In this document: positions 17,940 to 25,665 of the stretch, piece by piece
How positions within the stretch are numbered: position 1 is the stretch's first letter
Layout of the letters: each line of letters starts with the position of its first letter
Assembly: GCA_963677825.2 (NCBI GenBank)
Contig: CAXXEF010000001.1
Location: 2,542,001 to 2,606,000 of the forward strand
DNA: 64,000 bases
Source of the DNA: Sporobacter sp963677825
GTDB lineage: Bacteria; Bacillota; Clostridia; Oscillospirales; Oscillospiraceae
Reading direction: 5' to 3'
Translations under genes and position numbers: made by a program
The notes under the pieces: generated by a model
What the model was told of the DNA's origin: nothing
Databases searched by the model: none
Seen by the model: only the letters and a program-made list of their open reading frames with translations

Positions 17940-18012
17940 GTAAAAAACGCCGCCCTTAATGAATCGACGAGGGCCGTGCCCGTGCCTTTTCATAAACGAC
18001 GGCGTTTTGGAA
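17940..18012 (-). terminator. Possible long-stem terminator after the ferredoxin gene
   Basis: On the reverse strand CCAAAACGCCG pairs with CGGCGTTTTTTACC across about 45 nt, with a smaller inner GGGC/GCCC hairpin, ending in six T. Lies between the ferredoxin stop and the methyltransferase start. Long loop, so moderate support only. Confidence 0.4.
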
Positions 18013-18021
18013 ATCTTCCGT

Positions 18022-18189
18022 TTACTGCGAGATGGCTTCGACAGGACAAGTGTCGGCGCAGGCGCCGCAGTCGATGCACTTATCAGGATCGATTTCGTAC
18101 TGGGTTGCGCCCTCAGAGATCGCTTCAACGGGACAGCTGGGAGCGCATGCTCCGCAGGAAACACAATCGCTGCTGATTTTGTATGCCAT
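18022..18189 (-). CDS. 2[4Fe-4S] ferredoxin
   Basis: 55 aa clostridial-type ferredoxin, a low-potential electron carrier. Two complete cluster motifs are visible: CVSCGACAPSCP (residues 9-20) and CIDCGACADTCP (38-49), each followed by VEAIS. Start MAYKISSDC with GGAGG seven bases upstream. Monocistronic, with a good promoter (18249-18276). The leader contains a short inverted repeat, CCCTTGT/ACAAGGG, near 18220. Redox partners are not evident from the neighbours. Confidence 0.95.
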   Translation of the reverse strand: MAYKISSDCVSCGACAPSCPVEAISEGATQYEIDPDKCIDCGACADTCPVEAISQ

Positions 18190-18248
18190 GATGATACCTC
18201 CAAATAATGTGTCCGCGCCCTTGTAACAAGGGCTGCATAATCACGAGT

Positions 18249-18276
18249 ATTTTACCATGTTTACGCGAAAATGCAA
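18249..18276 (-). promoter_or_regulatory. Promoter of the ferredoxin gene
   Basis: Reverse strand TTGCAT (18271-18276), 16-bp spacer, TAAAAT (18249-18254), about 60 bp before the start codon. Confidence 0.6.
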
Positions 18277-18335
18277 GCATTAGTAGTTGGGCGCGCGAAA
18301 TCAGACGTTAAGCAAGAGGGAAGTGATAGGATCTT

Positions 18336-18527
18336 ATGACCAAAGACGGCAGGCCTTTTCTCGGTGACGAATGCCCGTCACTTACCAGCATACCCGTCAG
18401 CGCGCAGCACGACGGTCGATTCGGACAAAGCGCCGTTGCCGCTCCCGTCGCCTCAAATACCGTCAACACAATGACAGATGAAGAACGGGAGAGTAAAAGT
18501 GAGAAAACGGAAGATAATCAGCGTTAA
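18336..18527 (+). CDS. Small hypothetical protein, uncertain
   Basis: 63 aa, hydrophilic, no recognised domain; the C-terminus is charged (TDEERESKSEKTEDNQR). AGGA lies close (four bases) to the ATG. It sits in the gap between the ferredoxin gene and the ctsR promoter, with no obvious promoter of its own. It may be a real small gene or a chance frame. Confidence 0.3.
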   Translation: MTKDGRPFLGDECPSLTSIPVSAQHDGRFGQSAVAAPVASNTVNTMTDEERESKSEKTEDNQR

Positions 18528-18573
18528 ATGACCATAAAGTGACGAGAATCCGTTTTGCATTATACTGGCGCTA

Positions 18574-18602
18574 TTGAATAGTCTGACGAAACAGAGTAAA
18601 AT
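18574..18602 (+). promoter_or_regulatory. Promoter of the ctsR-mcsA-clpC operon
   Basis: TTGAAT (18574-18579), 17-bp spacer, TAAAAT (18597-18602). Predicted transcription start near 18609, immediately before the CtsR operator. Confidence 0.65.
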
Positions 18603-18611
18603 TAACATAAT

Positions 18612-18628
18612 GGTCAAAGATAGTCAAT
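18612..18628 (+). promoter_or_regulatory. CtsR operator (heptad direct repeat)
   Basis: GGTCAAA, 3-bp spacer GAT, then AGTCAAT matches the known CtsR box (tandem RGTCAAA heptads three bases apart) in 13 of 14 repeat positions. Placed right after the predicted transcription start, so CtsR would repress its own operon and release it on heat or protein stress. Confidence 0.8.
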
Positions 18629-18659
18629 GTCAGACAATGCGGAGGTGGTCGACATCGGT

Positions 18660-19106
18660 ATGAGCGACATCATCGCCGGTTTCATCAAGAACGCGCTTAA
18701 CGAGGCGGACGGCTGTGCCGAGCTTCAGCGTTCAGAACTGGCGAATAAATTTAACTGCGTACCAAGCCAGATAAATTATGTGATTTCGACACGGTTTTCC
18801 CCGGAGCATGGGTATATAGTTGAAAGCAGACGTGGCGGCGGCGGTTTTATTCGTATTACACGCGTGCGCATGGACGCACAATCGCTGATTATGCACACTG
18901 TAAACTCAATCGGCGACGAAATCGACCTTGCGACCCTTAAGGCACTGACGGCCAATCTGTTGCAAAACGGCATTATTGATAAGGACGCGGCGCGACTCAT
19001 CGTCGCCGCTGTCAGCAACAACGCATTGCGGCCTGTACCGGTCGCAGAGCGTGACGGTGTCCGCGCGAGCATCTTTAAGCAGATTCTAATCCACATCATA
19101 AAATAA
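18660..19106 (+). CDS. ctsR: Transcriptional repressor CtsR
   Basis: 148 aa from the ATG at 18660. Winged-helix repressor of clp genes. Very conserved DNA-binding part: ELANKFNCVPSQINYVISTR, then FSPEHGYIVESRRGGGGFIRI split at the glycine wing. The C-terminal dimer/McsB-recognition domain follows. Start choice is uncertain. ATG 18627 overlaps the CtsR box and has no RBS. ATG 18660 follows GGAGG by 14 bases, longer than usual, and begins MSDIIAGFI, close to family N-termini. First gene of the stress operon. Confidence 0.93.
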   Translation: MSDIIAGFIKNALNEADGCAELQRSELANKFNCVPSQINYVISTRFSPEHGYIVESRRGGGGFIRITRVRMDAQSLIMHTVNSIGDEIDLATLKALTANLLQNGIIDKDAARLIVAAVSNNALRPVPVAERDGVRASIFKQILIHIIK

Positions 19107-19142
19107 CACTGACAAGAAATGCCGAGCGAAAGGAGAACGACT

Positions 19143-19631
19143 ATGAAATGCGAAAATTGCGGCAAAGAACAGGTTAATTACCACTTTACATCCAACATCA
19201 ACGGCAACATAACAGAAAAGCATCTGTGTTCGGAGTGCGCCGCGCAGCTCGGTTACCCGACTAAATCGGTCGCGGACTCGGAGTCAAGCTTTGAGGAGAT
19301 CTTCACCGATCTGTTCGGCATGACGCCCCCACGGCGTATGATGAACGGCTACGGGATCGTTTTCCCGACCTACGTCATCCCGACGGTTGCGTTTGTCGCG
19401 CCACCGGACAGCACACCGGCAGATACTGCACCGGCACCGTCTGCCGAGCAGGAGACGGACGCTACCATCAAGCAAGATGAAAACGCCGTCGTTGACGAAC
19501 AAATGAAGCAGCGCCGTGAGCTGAACATATTACGTGAGCAGCTCAGACAGGCAGTCGAGTCGGAAGCGTACGAAAAAGCAGCCGAACTGCGCGATCAAAT
19601 CAAGCAGCTTGAGGCGGATAAAAGCTTATAA
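19143..19631 (+). CDS. mcsA: McsA-like zinc-finger and UVR-domain protein
   Basis: 162 aa. N-terminal zinc module with CENCGKEQ and CSECAAQLG pairs, a variable Pro/Ala-rich middle, and a C-terminal UVR coiled coil (about 125-160: LREQLRQAVESEAYEKAAEL, RDQIKQLE). In B. subtilis McsA activates the arginine kinase McsB and modulates CtsR. Here no mcsB follows; clpC is next. The protein has lost some of the usual four CxxC pairs (two seen). ATG at 19143 chosen for AAGGAG upstream; an earlier ATG lacks one. Could serve as a ClpC adaptor without McsB (inference). Confidence 0.85.
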   Translation: MKCENCGKEQVNYHFTSNINGNITEKHLCSECAAQLGYPTKSVADSESSFEEIFTDLFGMTPPRRMMNGYGIVFPTYVIPTVAFVAPPDSTPADTAPAPSAEQETDATIKQDENAVVDEQMKQRRELNILREQLRQAVESEAYEKAAELRDQIKQLEADKSL

Positions 19632-19669
19632 ATCTGCCCCGATACGGAAAAAATCATTTTAGAACGAGG

Positions 19670-19699
19670 CTGAAGGCCGGCGTATCGCCGGCCATTCAG
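19670..19699 (+). other. Strong hairpin between mcsA and clpC
   Basis: CTGAAGGCCGGCG, TAT loop, CGCCGGCCATTCAG, with no T-run. In the 160-bp gap before clpC it could act as a pause, processing or mRNA stability element; not a classical terminator. Confidence 0.5.
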
Positions 19700-19791
19700 T
19701 ATAGATATTACAGCTCCAGAAAGAGCGCGTATCACTCCACCGGCGGGCAGTGATATGAATAGATATACCGTCGGAGAAAAGGATAATAACT

Positions 19792-22293
19792 ATGCGATTT
19801 GAAGACAGATTTACACAGCGGGCTAAAAATGTGCTCGATTTAGCGCACAGCACCGCGAGTGAACTTGGTCACAGTTATGTCGGTAGTGAGCATATACTTC
19901 TTGCGCTTACGCGCGAAGGCGGCGGTGTTGCCGCTAAGGTTTTACGTGAGGCTGGGCTCGACGGCCGATTGATTCAGGACATGATTGAAAAGAACATCGG
20001 GAAGGGCCGTCAGGGCGAAGTGCCGCCGCAGGGACTGACGCCGCGCGCCAAGCGCGTCATCGAGCTGGCGGTCGTCGAGGCGAACCGGCTTGGACACAAT
20101 TACATCGGCACAGAGCATCTGCTGCTGGGTATTTTGCGCGAGTATGACAGCGTCGCAGCCAAACTGATCGTCTCCACGGGCGTCGATCTTAACAAGCTGT
20201 ACACAGACGTACTCAACATCTTCGGCTCGAGCGATTATAAATCGCGACCGACGGCGCCCGTCGGCAAAGCGAAGAAGTCCGAGACAAAAACGCTGGACCA
20301 GTTTTCCCGCGACTTGACCGAAATGGCCGGGCGCGGCGCACTCGACCCCGTCATTGGCCGCGAAAAAGAGATTGAACGGGTTATCCAGATCCTTTTGCGG
20401 CGCACAAAAAACAATCCTGTGCTCATTGGCGAGCCGGGCGTCGGTAAGACGGCGATCGCCGAGGGGCTTGCACAGCGCGTCGTCAGCGGCGACGTGCCCG
20501 AAACGCTGAAGGACAAGCGTATTGTATCGCTTGACCTGTCCGGTATGGTCGCCGGCACGAAATATCGCGGCGACTTTGAAGAGCGCATCAAGGCGGCTAT
20601 CGACGAGATCATCAAAGCCGGCGATGTCGTGTTGTTCGTGGACGAGCTCCACACCATCATCGGCGCCGGTGCCGCGGAAGGCGCGATTGACGCTGCGAAT
20701 ATCATTAAACCGGCGCTTGGCCGCGGTGAGATTCAGGTCATCGGCGCGACGACGCTCAATGAATACCGCAAGCACGTCGAAAAAGACGCGGCACTCGAGC
20801 GCCGGTTCCAGCCGGTCACGGTCAACGAGCCGACGCAGGAGCAGTCGATCCAGATCCTCAAGGGACTACGCGATAAATATGAAGCGCACCACAAACTGAA
20901 AATTACGGATGAAGCCATCGAGGCAGCTGTGGAGATGTCCAGCCGGTATATTAACGACCGGTTCCTGCCCGACAAGGCCATCGACCTCGTCGACGAGGCA
21001 TCGTCCCGTGTGCGTATGGAAAATCTGAAGCTGCCGCCCGACCTCAAGGAGCTTGAGGGTAAGAAGGAAGCGCTGTCAACCGAGAAGGAAGCGGCCGTTA
21101 AAAGCCAGGACTTTGAGCGCGCGGCCAGCATCCGTGACAGTGAGCGCCAGCTTGACGAGGAGATCGAAGCGGCGCGCAAAAACTGGGAGAACTACCGTTC
21201 GGGCAACCGCAACAGCGTTGGATCGGAAGACATCGCCGCCGTCGTGTCCGGCTGGACAGGTATCCCTGTCACCAGCATCACGCAGGACGAGTCTGAGCGA
21301 CTTCTGAAAATGGAAGACGTGCTGCATGAGCGTGTCGTCGGCCAAAACGAAGCGGTCACGGCTGTCGCCAAGGCGCTGCGGCGCTCCCGCGTCGGCCTGA
21401 AGGACCCGAAGCGCCCGATTGGATCGTTCCTGTTCCTCGGCCCGACGGGTGTCGGTAAAACAGAGCTGTCCAAGGCCCTTGCAGAAGCGATGTTCGGCGA
21501 CGAAAACGCCATGATGCGTGTCGATATGTCCGAGTTTATGGAAAAACACACGGTCAGTAAGCTCATCGGCTCGCCGCCAGGCTACGTCGGTTACGACGAG
21601 GGCGGTCAGCTGACGGAAAAAATCCGCCGCCGCCCGTACTCGGTGCTGCTGTTCGATGAAATCGAGAAGGCACATGAGGACGTGTTCAACATCCTCCTGC
21701 AGATCATGGAGGATGGCATCCTGACGGACGCACAGGGCCGCCGTGTCGACTTCAAGAATACGATCATCGTTATGACGTCGAACGTCGGTGCGCGCAATAT
21801 CACCGATAAGCAGAAGAAGCTCGGCTTTGCGATGGCGGCTGAGGACGAGGAAGCGGAAAAGTTTGAAAATATCCGCGCCTCTGTCATGGAAGAGCTGAAA
21901 AAGACGTTTCGTCCGGAGTTTCTTAACCGGGTCGACGATGTCATTGTCTTCCGTCAGCTCACGCGCGAGAACATCCGCGAGATCAGCGGCAAGATGCTCG
22001 AAAACGTCATCGACCGCATCCGTGTGATGAACATCGACGTCAAGGTGGACGACCTGGCGCTCGACCTCTTAAGCGAAGAGGGCTTCGACCCCGTGTACGG
22101 GGCGCGCCCGCTGCGCCGCGTTATCCAGAACGCGGTCGAGGACGCTGCCGCTGAGAAGATTCTTGACGGCTCCGTCAAGGCTGGCGACACGGTGATGATT
22201 ACCGCCGTCGACGGCAAGATCGAACTGAAGGCCGTCCCGGTGGAAAAATCGCCGGAACAGGCACAGAAGGTTGAAGCACCGTCCGGCACGTAA
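19792..22293 (+). CDS. clpC: AAA+ unfoldase ClpC
   Basis: 833 aa. N-terminal double Clp-N repeat (FEDRFTQRAKNVLDLAH; GSEHILLAL and GTEHLLLGI in the two repeats). AAA1 has Walker A GEPGVGKTA and Walker B VVLFVDEL. A middle UVR-containing coiled coil lies at about 420-475. AAA2 has Walker A GPTGVGKTE and Walker B LLFDEIEKAH, plus a C-terminal D2-small domain. The ClpP-binding loop region lies near KKLGFAMAAEDEE. Works with ClpP to degrade unfolded or tagged proteins and CtsR. RBS AAGGA before the ATG. Last gene of the CtsR operon, ended by a strong terminator. Confidence 0.97.
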   Translation: MRFEDRFTQRAKNVLDLAHSTASELGHSYVGSEHILLALTREGGGVAAKVLREAGLDGRLIQDMIEKNIGKGRQGEVPPQGLTPRAKRVIELAVVEANRLGHNYIGTEHLLLGILREYDSVAAKLIVSTGVDLNKLYTDVLNIFGSSDYKSRPTAPVGKAKKSETKTLDQFSRDLTEMAGRGALDPVIGREKEIERVIQILLRRTKNNPVLIGEPGVGKTAIAEGLAQRVVSGDVPETLKDKRIVSLDLSGMVAGTKYRGDFEERIKAAIDEIIKAGDVVLFVDELHTIIGAGAAEGAIDAANIIKPALGRGEIQVIGATTLNEYRKHVEKDAALERRFQPVTVNEPTQEQSIQILKGLRDKYEAHHKLKITDEAIEAAVEMSSRYINDRFLPDKAIDLVDEASSRVRMENLKLPPDLKELEGKKEALSTEKEAAVKSQDFERAASIRDSERQLDEEIEAARKNWENYRSGNRNSVGSEDIAAVVSGWTGIPVTSITQDESERLLKMEDVLHERVVGQNEAVTAVAKALRRSRVGLKDPKRPIGSFLFLGPTGVGKTELSKALAEAMFGDENAMMRVDMSEFMEKHTVSKLIGSPPGYVGYDEGGQLTEKIRRRPYSVLLFDEIEKAHEDVFNILLQIMEDGILTDAQGRRVDFKNTIIVMTSNVGARNITDKQKKLGFAMAAEDEEAEKFENIRASVMEELKKTFRPEFLNRVDDVIVFRQLTRENIREISGKMLENVIDRIRVMNIDVKVDDLALDLLSEEGFDPVYGARPLRRVIQNAVEDAAAEKILDGSVKAGDTVMITAVDGKIELKAVPVEKSPEQAQKVEAPSGT

Positions 22294-22305
22294 GCATTAA
22301 TAATA

Positions 22306-22340
22306 GCCGCCGGGGAGAAATCCCCGGCGGTTTTTTATAT
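22306..22340 (+). terminator. Rho-independent terminator after clpC
   Basis: GCCGCCGGGGA, GAAA tetraloop, TCCCCGGCGG, then TTTTTTAT. Lies between convergent clpC and spoVAE. Confidence 0.9.
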
Positions 22341-22344
22341 GCAA

Positions 22345-22713
22345 TTAGTTTTTTTCGCCGGGCTTGGATATGAGTGCGAATAAAAAGCCGAACACGACAG
22401 CGGCACAGATGCCGCCGGCCGCGGCAGTCAGCCCGCCGGTAAAGATACCAAGCACGCCCTTTTCCTCGACGGCTTTGCGCACGCCCTCGGCGAGCACGTA
22501 CCCGAAGCCGGTCAGCGGTACGGTCGCGCCGGCACCGGCCCACTCGACAATTGGTTTATACAGCCCGACGGCGCCGAGCAGTACGCCGGCAACGACGTAC
22601 GACGTCAGAATGCGCCCCGGCGTCAGCTTCGTTTTGTCAATGAGTATCTGACCGACAAGACACAGCGCGCCGCCGACCAAAAACGCCTTGGCGTATGCCC
22701 AAAAAATCTCCAT
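22345..22713 (-). CDS. spoVAE: Stage V sporulation protein AE (SpoVAE/SpoVAEb)
   Basis: 122 aa hydrophobic protein with about four helices. Conserved features include FLVGGALCLVGQILID near the N-terminus, LTPGRILTSYVVAGV, and GFGYVLAEGVRKAV. Part of the SpoVA channel that moves Ca-dipicolinate into the developing spore and out at germination. Immediately downstream of spoVAD (14 bp). Confidence 0.93.
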   Translation of the reverse strand: MEIFWAYAKAFLVGGALCLVGQILIDKTKLTPGRILTSYVVAGVLLGAVGLYKPIVEWAGAGATVPLTGFGYVLAEGVRKAVEEKGVLGIFTGGLTAAAGGICAAVVFGFLFALISKPGEKN

Positions 22714-22727
22714 GAAGCTACTCCTTC

Positions 22728-23753
22728 CTACTTAGTTGACGAGATCGCCACGGCGGTGCAGATGCAGGGGATGCTCTCACCTTGCATCGTCGACGTCGGC
22801 GATAGGAGCGCCCCCGTCGCCGCGAACAGGATGTTCTGCCATCGGCCGGCACGCATGCCCGACAGCAGATGACCGGTCAGTACACTGGCCGAACAGCCGC
22901 AGCCGGACGCGCCGGCGTGCACGTCCTGCGCGTCGCGGTCAAAGATCATCAGGCCGCAGTCGTTATAGTTCGCCGACAGATCGATACCGTCGTTGCGGAA
23001 AAAGTCGAGCAGGATACCGCCGCCGAGCGCACCGAGGTCACCCGTGACGATCAGGTCGTAGTAAGACGGCGCGCGCGCAAGGTCGGTAAAATGTGCGGAC
23101 AAGGTGCTGTAGGCCGCCGGCGCCATCGCGGCGCCCATGTTGGCCGCGTCCTTGATGCCCAGATCGACGATTTTACCGCACGTGACATGCTTGACGTACG
23201 GACCGGGCCCGTCGGACGTCAGTACGACGGCGCCTGCGCCGGTGACGGTCCACTGTGCGGTCGGCGTGCGCTGCCCGCCATACTCGAGCGGGAAGCGGAA
23301 CTGGCGCTCCGCCGTGCAAAAATGCGACGATGTCACGGCTGCTGTGCAGTCGGCAAAGCCGCCGTCGATTGTCATTGCGGCTAACGCCAGCGACTCGGCC
23401 ATCGTCGAGCATGCGCCGTAGACACCGAAAAACGGGATGTTCAGCTCGCGCATCCCAAACGCCGAGCCGATACACTGGTTCAAGAGGTCGCCCGCGAACA
23501 CGAACTCGACGCCGCTCAGCGGTAGGTTCGCTTTTTCCAGCGCCTTGTTCAGCGCCGTTTTCTGCATGGCGCTCTCGGCTTTTTCCCATGTTTTTTCACC
23601 ATAATACGCGTCATCAATAATGAGGTCGAAATCGTCGCGCAGCGGTCCGTCGCCCTCTTTGCGCCCGACGATGTTCGCGCCTGCCGCGATCGACGGGGGA
23701 GTGGGTAGGCTAACCGATTGCGCGCCGACATGCTTTGTGCTCGTAAAAATCAC
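22728..23753 (-). CDS. spoVAD: Stage V sporulation protein AD (SpoVAD)
   Basis: 341 aa, thiolase-like fold, soluble SpoVA subunit that binds dipicolinic acid. Motifs: FAGDLLNQCIGSAFGMREL, FFGVYGACSTMAESLALAA, and SHFCTAERQFRFPLEYGGQ. The start is GTG at 23753; the preceding sequence has only a weak RBS, so the exact start is uncertain by a few codons. Normally preceded by spoVAC, which is absent: the divergent galE gene lies directly upstream. Spore-specific expression is expected from family knowledge, but no sigma-G/F promoter was confirmed. Confidence 0.94.
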   Translation of the reverse strand: MIFTSTKHVGAQSVSLPTPPSIAAGANIVGRKEGDGPLRDDFDLIIDDAYYGEKTWEKAESAMQKTALNKALEKANLPLSGVEFVFAGDLLNQCIGSAFGMRELNIPFFGVYGACSTMAESLALAAMTIDGGFADCTAAVTSSHFCTAERQFRFPLEYGGQRTPTAQWTVTGAGAVVLTSDGPGPYVKHVTCGKIVDLGIKDAANMGAAMAPAAYSTLSAHFTDLARAPSYYDLIVTGDLGALGGGILLDFFRNDGIDLSANYNDCGLMIFDRDAQDVHAGASGCGCSASVLTGHLLSGMRAGRWQNILFAATGALLSPTSTMQGESIPCICTAVAISSTK

Positions 23754-23829
23754 CTCTGAAACTTTCTGTTTCTAGGATGAACTATTTCGGCCGATTTATG
23801 ACGAGTTTTTGAATTCTTCGTAACCCTGA

Positions 23830-23858
23830 TTGAAGCGCATCGTGTTGTGTGTTATCAT
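23830..23858 (+). promoter_or_regulatory. Promoter of galE
   Basis: TTGAAG (23830-23835), 17-bp spacer, TATCAT (23853-23858), 40 bp before the ATG. Confidence 0.55.
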
Positions 23859-23897
23859 GTGTTCAGTTTGAAAATATATAAAATCGGAGGCGCCGAC

Positions 23898-24920
23898 ATG
23901 AATATTTTACTAACAGGCGGCGCGGGCTATATCGGCTCGCACACGGCTGTCGAGCTGCTCGCGGCTGGCTTTAACGTCATTGTCGCCGATAACTTCTCCA
24001 ACAGTTCACCGGCGGTTATTTCACGCATTGAAGAGATCACCGGAAAACGCGTGAAAGTATACGATGCCGACGTCGCCGATCCACAGGCGCTTGCGCGCGT
24101 TTTTGAGGAGAACGACATCGGCGGTGTTATACATTTTGCGGGCCTCAAGGCCGTGGGCGAATCGGTCAAGGTGCCGCTGCGCTATTACCGTAATAATCTC
24201 GATTGCACGCTGACGCTCCTTGAGACGATGGAAAAGTTCGCTGTTAATACGATCATTTTCAGCTCATCCGCTACTGTTTACGGTACACCGACCGTATTAC
24301 CGCTGCGTGAGGACATGACGACCGGCCCGTGCTCGAATCCGTATGGCAGCACAAAACTGTTCATCGAACAGATCATCGGGGACGCGGCGGACGCGCGCAC
24401 AGACCTGACAGCCGTGCTGCTGCGATACTTCAATCCCGTCGGTGCGCATCAGAGCGGACGGATCGGCGAGATGCCGAGCGGCATCCCAAACAACCTTATG
24501 CCGTACATTTCACAGGTAGCTGTCGGCAAGCTTGAAAAACTCAGCGTTTTTGGCGACGATTACCCAACGCATGACGGTACGGGTGTACGCGATTACATCC
24601 ACGTCGTCGACCTCGCGCGCGGACACGTCGCGGCGCTTCAGTATGCGTTCGAACACCCCGGCATCGAGGTGTTCAACCTCGGTACAGGCGTCGGCTATAG
24701 CGTGCTCGATATTGTCAAGGCGTTCGTCAAGGTCAATGAGATAGACATCCCGTACGTCATCTCGCCGCGTCGCGCCGGTGACATCGCCGAGACGTATGCC
24801 GACGTGACGAAAGCGCGTGAGAAGATGGGCTGGACAGCGTCGCTGACGCTGGAGGATATGTGCCGCGACACGTGGCGCTGGCAGAAAAACAACCCGGACG
24901 GCTATGGGCCGGTGGTTTAA
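23898..24920 (+). CDS. galE: UDP-glucose 4-epimerase
   Basis: 340 aa extended SDR. Interconverts UDP-glucose and UDP-galactose with tightly bound NAD. Seen: MNILLTGGAGYIGSHTAVEL (Rossmann GxxGxxG), VIHFAGLKAVGESV, catalytic SSSATVYG and YGSTK (Tyr-x-x-x-Lys), RYFNPVGAH, and GDDYPTHDGTGVRDYIHV. ATG at 23898 has CGGAGGC upstream; the longer frame has no RBS. Its 3' end overlaps the next gene by 17 bp. Confidence 0.96.
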   Translation: MNILLTGGAGYIGSHTAVELLAAGFNVIVADNFSNSSPAVISRIEEITGKRVKVYDADVADPQALARVFEENDIGGVIHFAGLKAVGESVKVPLRYYRNNLDCTLTLLETMEKFAVNTIIFSSSATVYGTPTVLPLREDMTTGPCSNPYGSTKLFIEQIIGDAADARTDLTAVLLRYFNPVGAHQSGRIGEMPSGIPNNLMPYISQVAVGKLEKLSVFGDDYPTHDGTGVRDYIHVVDLARGHVAALQYAFEHPGIEVFNLGTGVGYSVLDIVKAFVKVNEIDIPYVISPRRAGDIAETYADVTKAREKMGWTASLTLEDMCRDTWRWQKNNPDGYGPVV

Positions 24921-25617
24921 GAATCCGGCCGGCCAAGCGTCGGCCATCAAGGAAGAGGTTCGAAAGATATTTTTCCGGCTTGGCGCGCATGCCGTCGGCA
25001 TTGCCGCTGCCGGCGATTTCGACGGGACAGACGGCCATCATCCGGCTGAGCTTTTCCCGGCGTGCCGGTCGGTCATTGTCTATGGCATGGCCGTGCCGAA
25101 AGGGACAATGTCGGTCCACCCGAGCATCGTATTCAAGCAGTTTACAGGTATTATGCGTATTGAACTTGACCGTATCGGCTACGACGGGGCTATCAAGCTT
25201 GAGCGGACACTGAGCGCGCTGGCAGTACCGATCCCGTCCGGCGGTCTGCATCTCAGACGGGAAGATGATCCGACAGGCGGCCGATTTTCAACGCGCCGCG
25301 CCGCGATCCTCGCGGGGCTCGGTATGCCCGGTAAAAACGGACTGCTGCTGCATGCGCGATACGGTAATACGCTCAGCCTCGGCGCGGTGCTGACCAATCT
25401 TGATCTGCCGTCCGATCCGCCTGCCGAGCCGCTATGCCCGGACGACTGCTACGTCTGCGTCGACGCTTGCCCCGCCGGCGCGCTCACCGGCGAGGGTGTT
25501 GACGCGCGTAGGTGCCTCATGAATGTCGAACTTAACGACGCGCGCGGGATTGAAACTGTTAATTGCAGTGCCTGCCGTACCGTGTGCCCGATGCGGTTTG
25601 GGCGGCAATACCGATAA
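24904..25617 (+). CDS. QueG-like iron-sulfur protein (epoxyqueuosine reductase-related)
   Basis: 237 aa. Resembles the 4Fe-4S double-cluster proteins related to epoxyqueuosine reductase. Seen: N-terminal LGAHAVGIAAAGDF, FPACRSVIVYGMAVP, RRAAILAGLGMPGKNGLLLH with the paired YGNTLSLGAVLTNLDLP, then ferredoxin-like Cys clusters CPDDCYVCVDACPAGAL and CSACRTVCP. The protein is shorter than canonical QueG (about 350 aa) and lacks its C-terminal repeat domain, so a different reductase role is likely. Overlaps the end of galE, implying coupled expression. Substrate unknown. Confidence 0.8.
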   Translation: MGRWFKNPAGQASAIKEEVRKIFFRLGAHAVGIAAAGDFDGTDGHHPAELFPACRSVIVYGMAVPKGTMSVHPSIVFKQFTGIMRIELDRIGYDGAIKLERTLSALAVPIPSGGLHLRREDDPTGGRFSTRRAAILAGLGMPGKNGLLLHARYGNTLSLGAVLTNLDLPSDPPAEPLCPDDCYVCVDACPAGALTGEGVDARRCLMNVELNDARGIETVNCSACRTVCPMRFGRQYR

Positions 25618-25622
25618 ATAAT

Positions 25623-25662
25623 AGAAAGCCCGAAGCGACGATGCTTCGGGCTTTCTATTATG
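25623..25662 (+). terminator. Bidirectional terminator between convergent genes
   Basis: GAAAGCCCGAAGC, GACGAT loop, GCTTCGGGCTTTC, with A-rich and T-rich flanks on both sides (25623-25662). Confidence 0.8.
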
Positions 25663-25665
25663 CAA

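Noticed and set aside
19942..20775. 277-residue reverse reading frame inside clpC
   Set aside because: Fully antisense to conserved ClpC.
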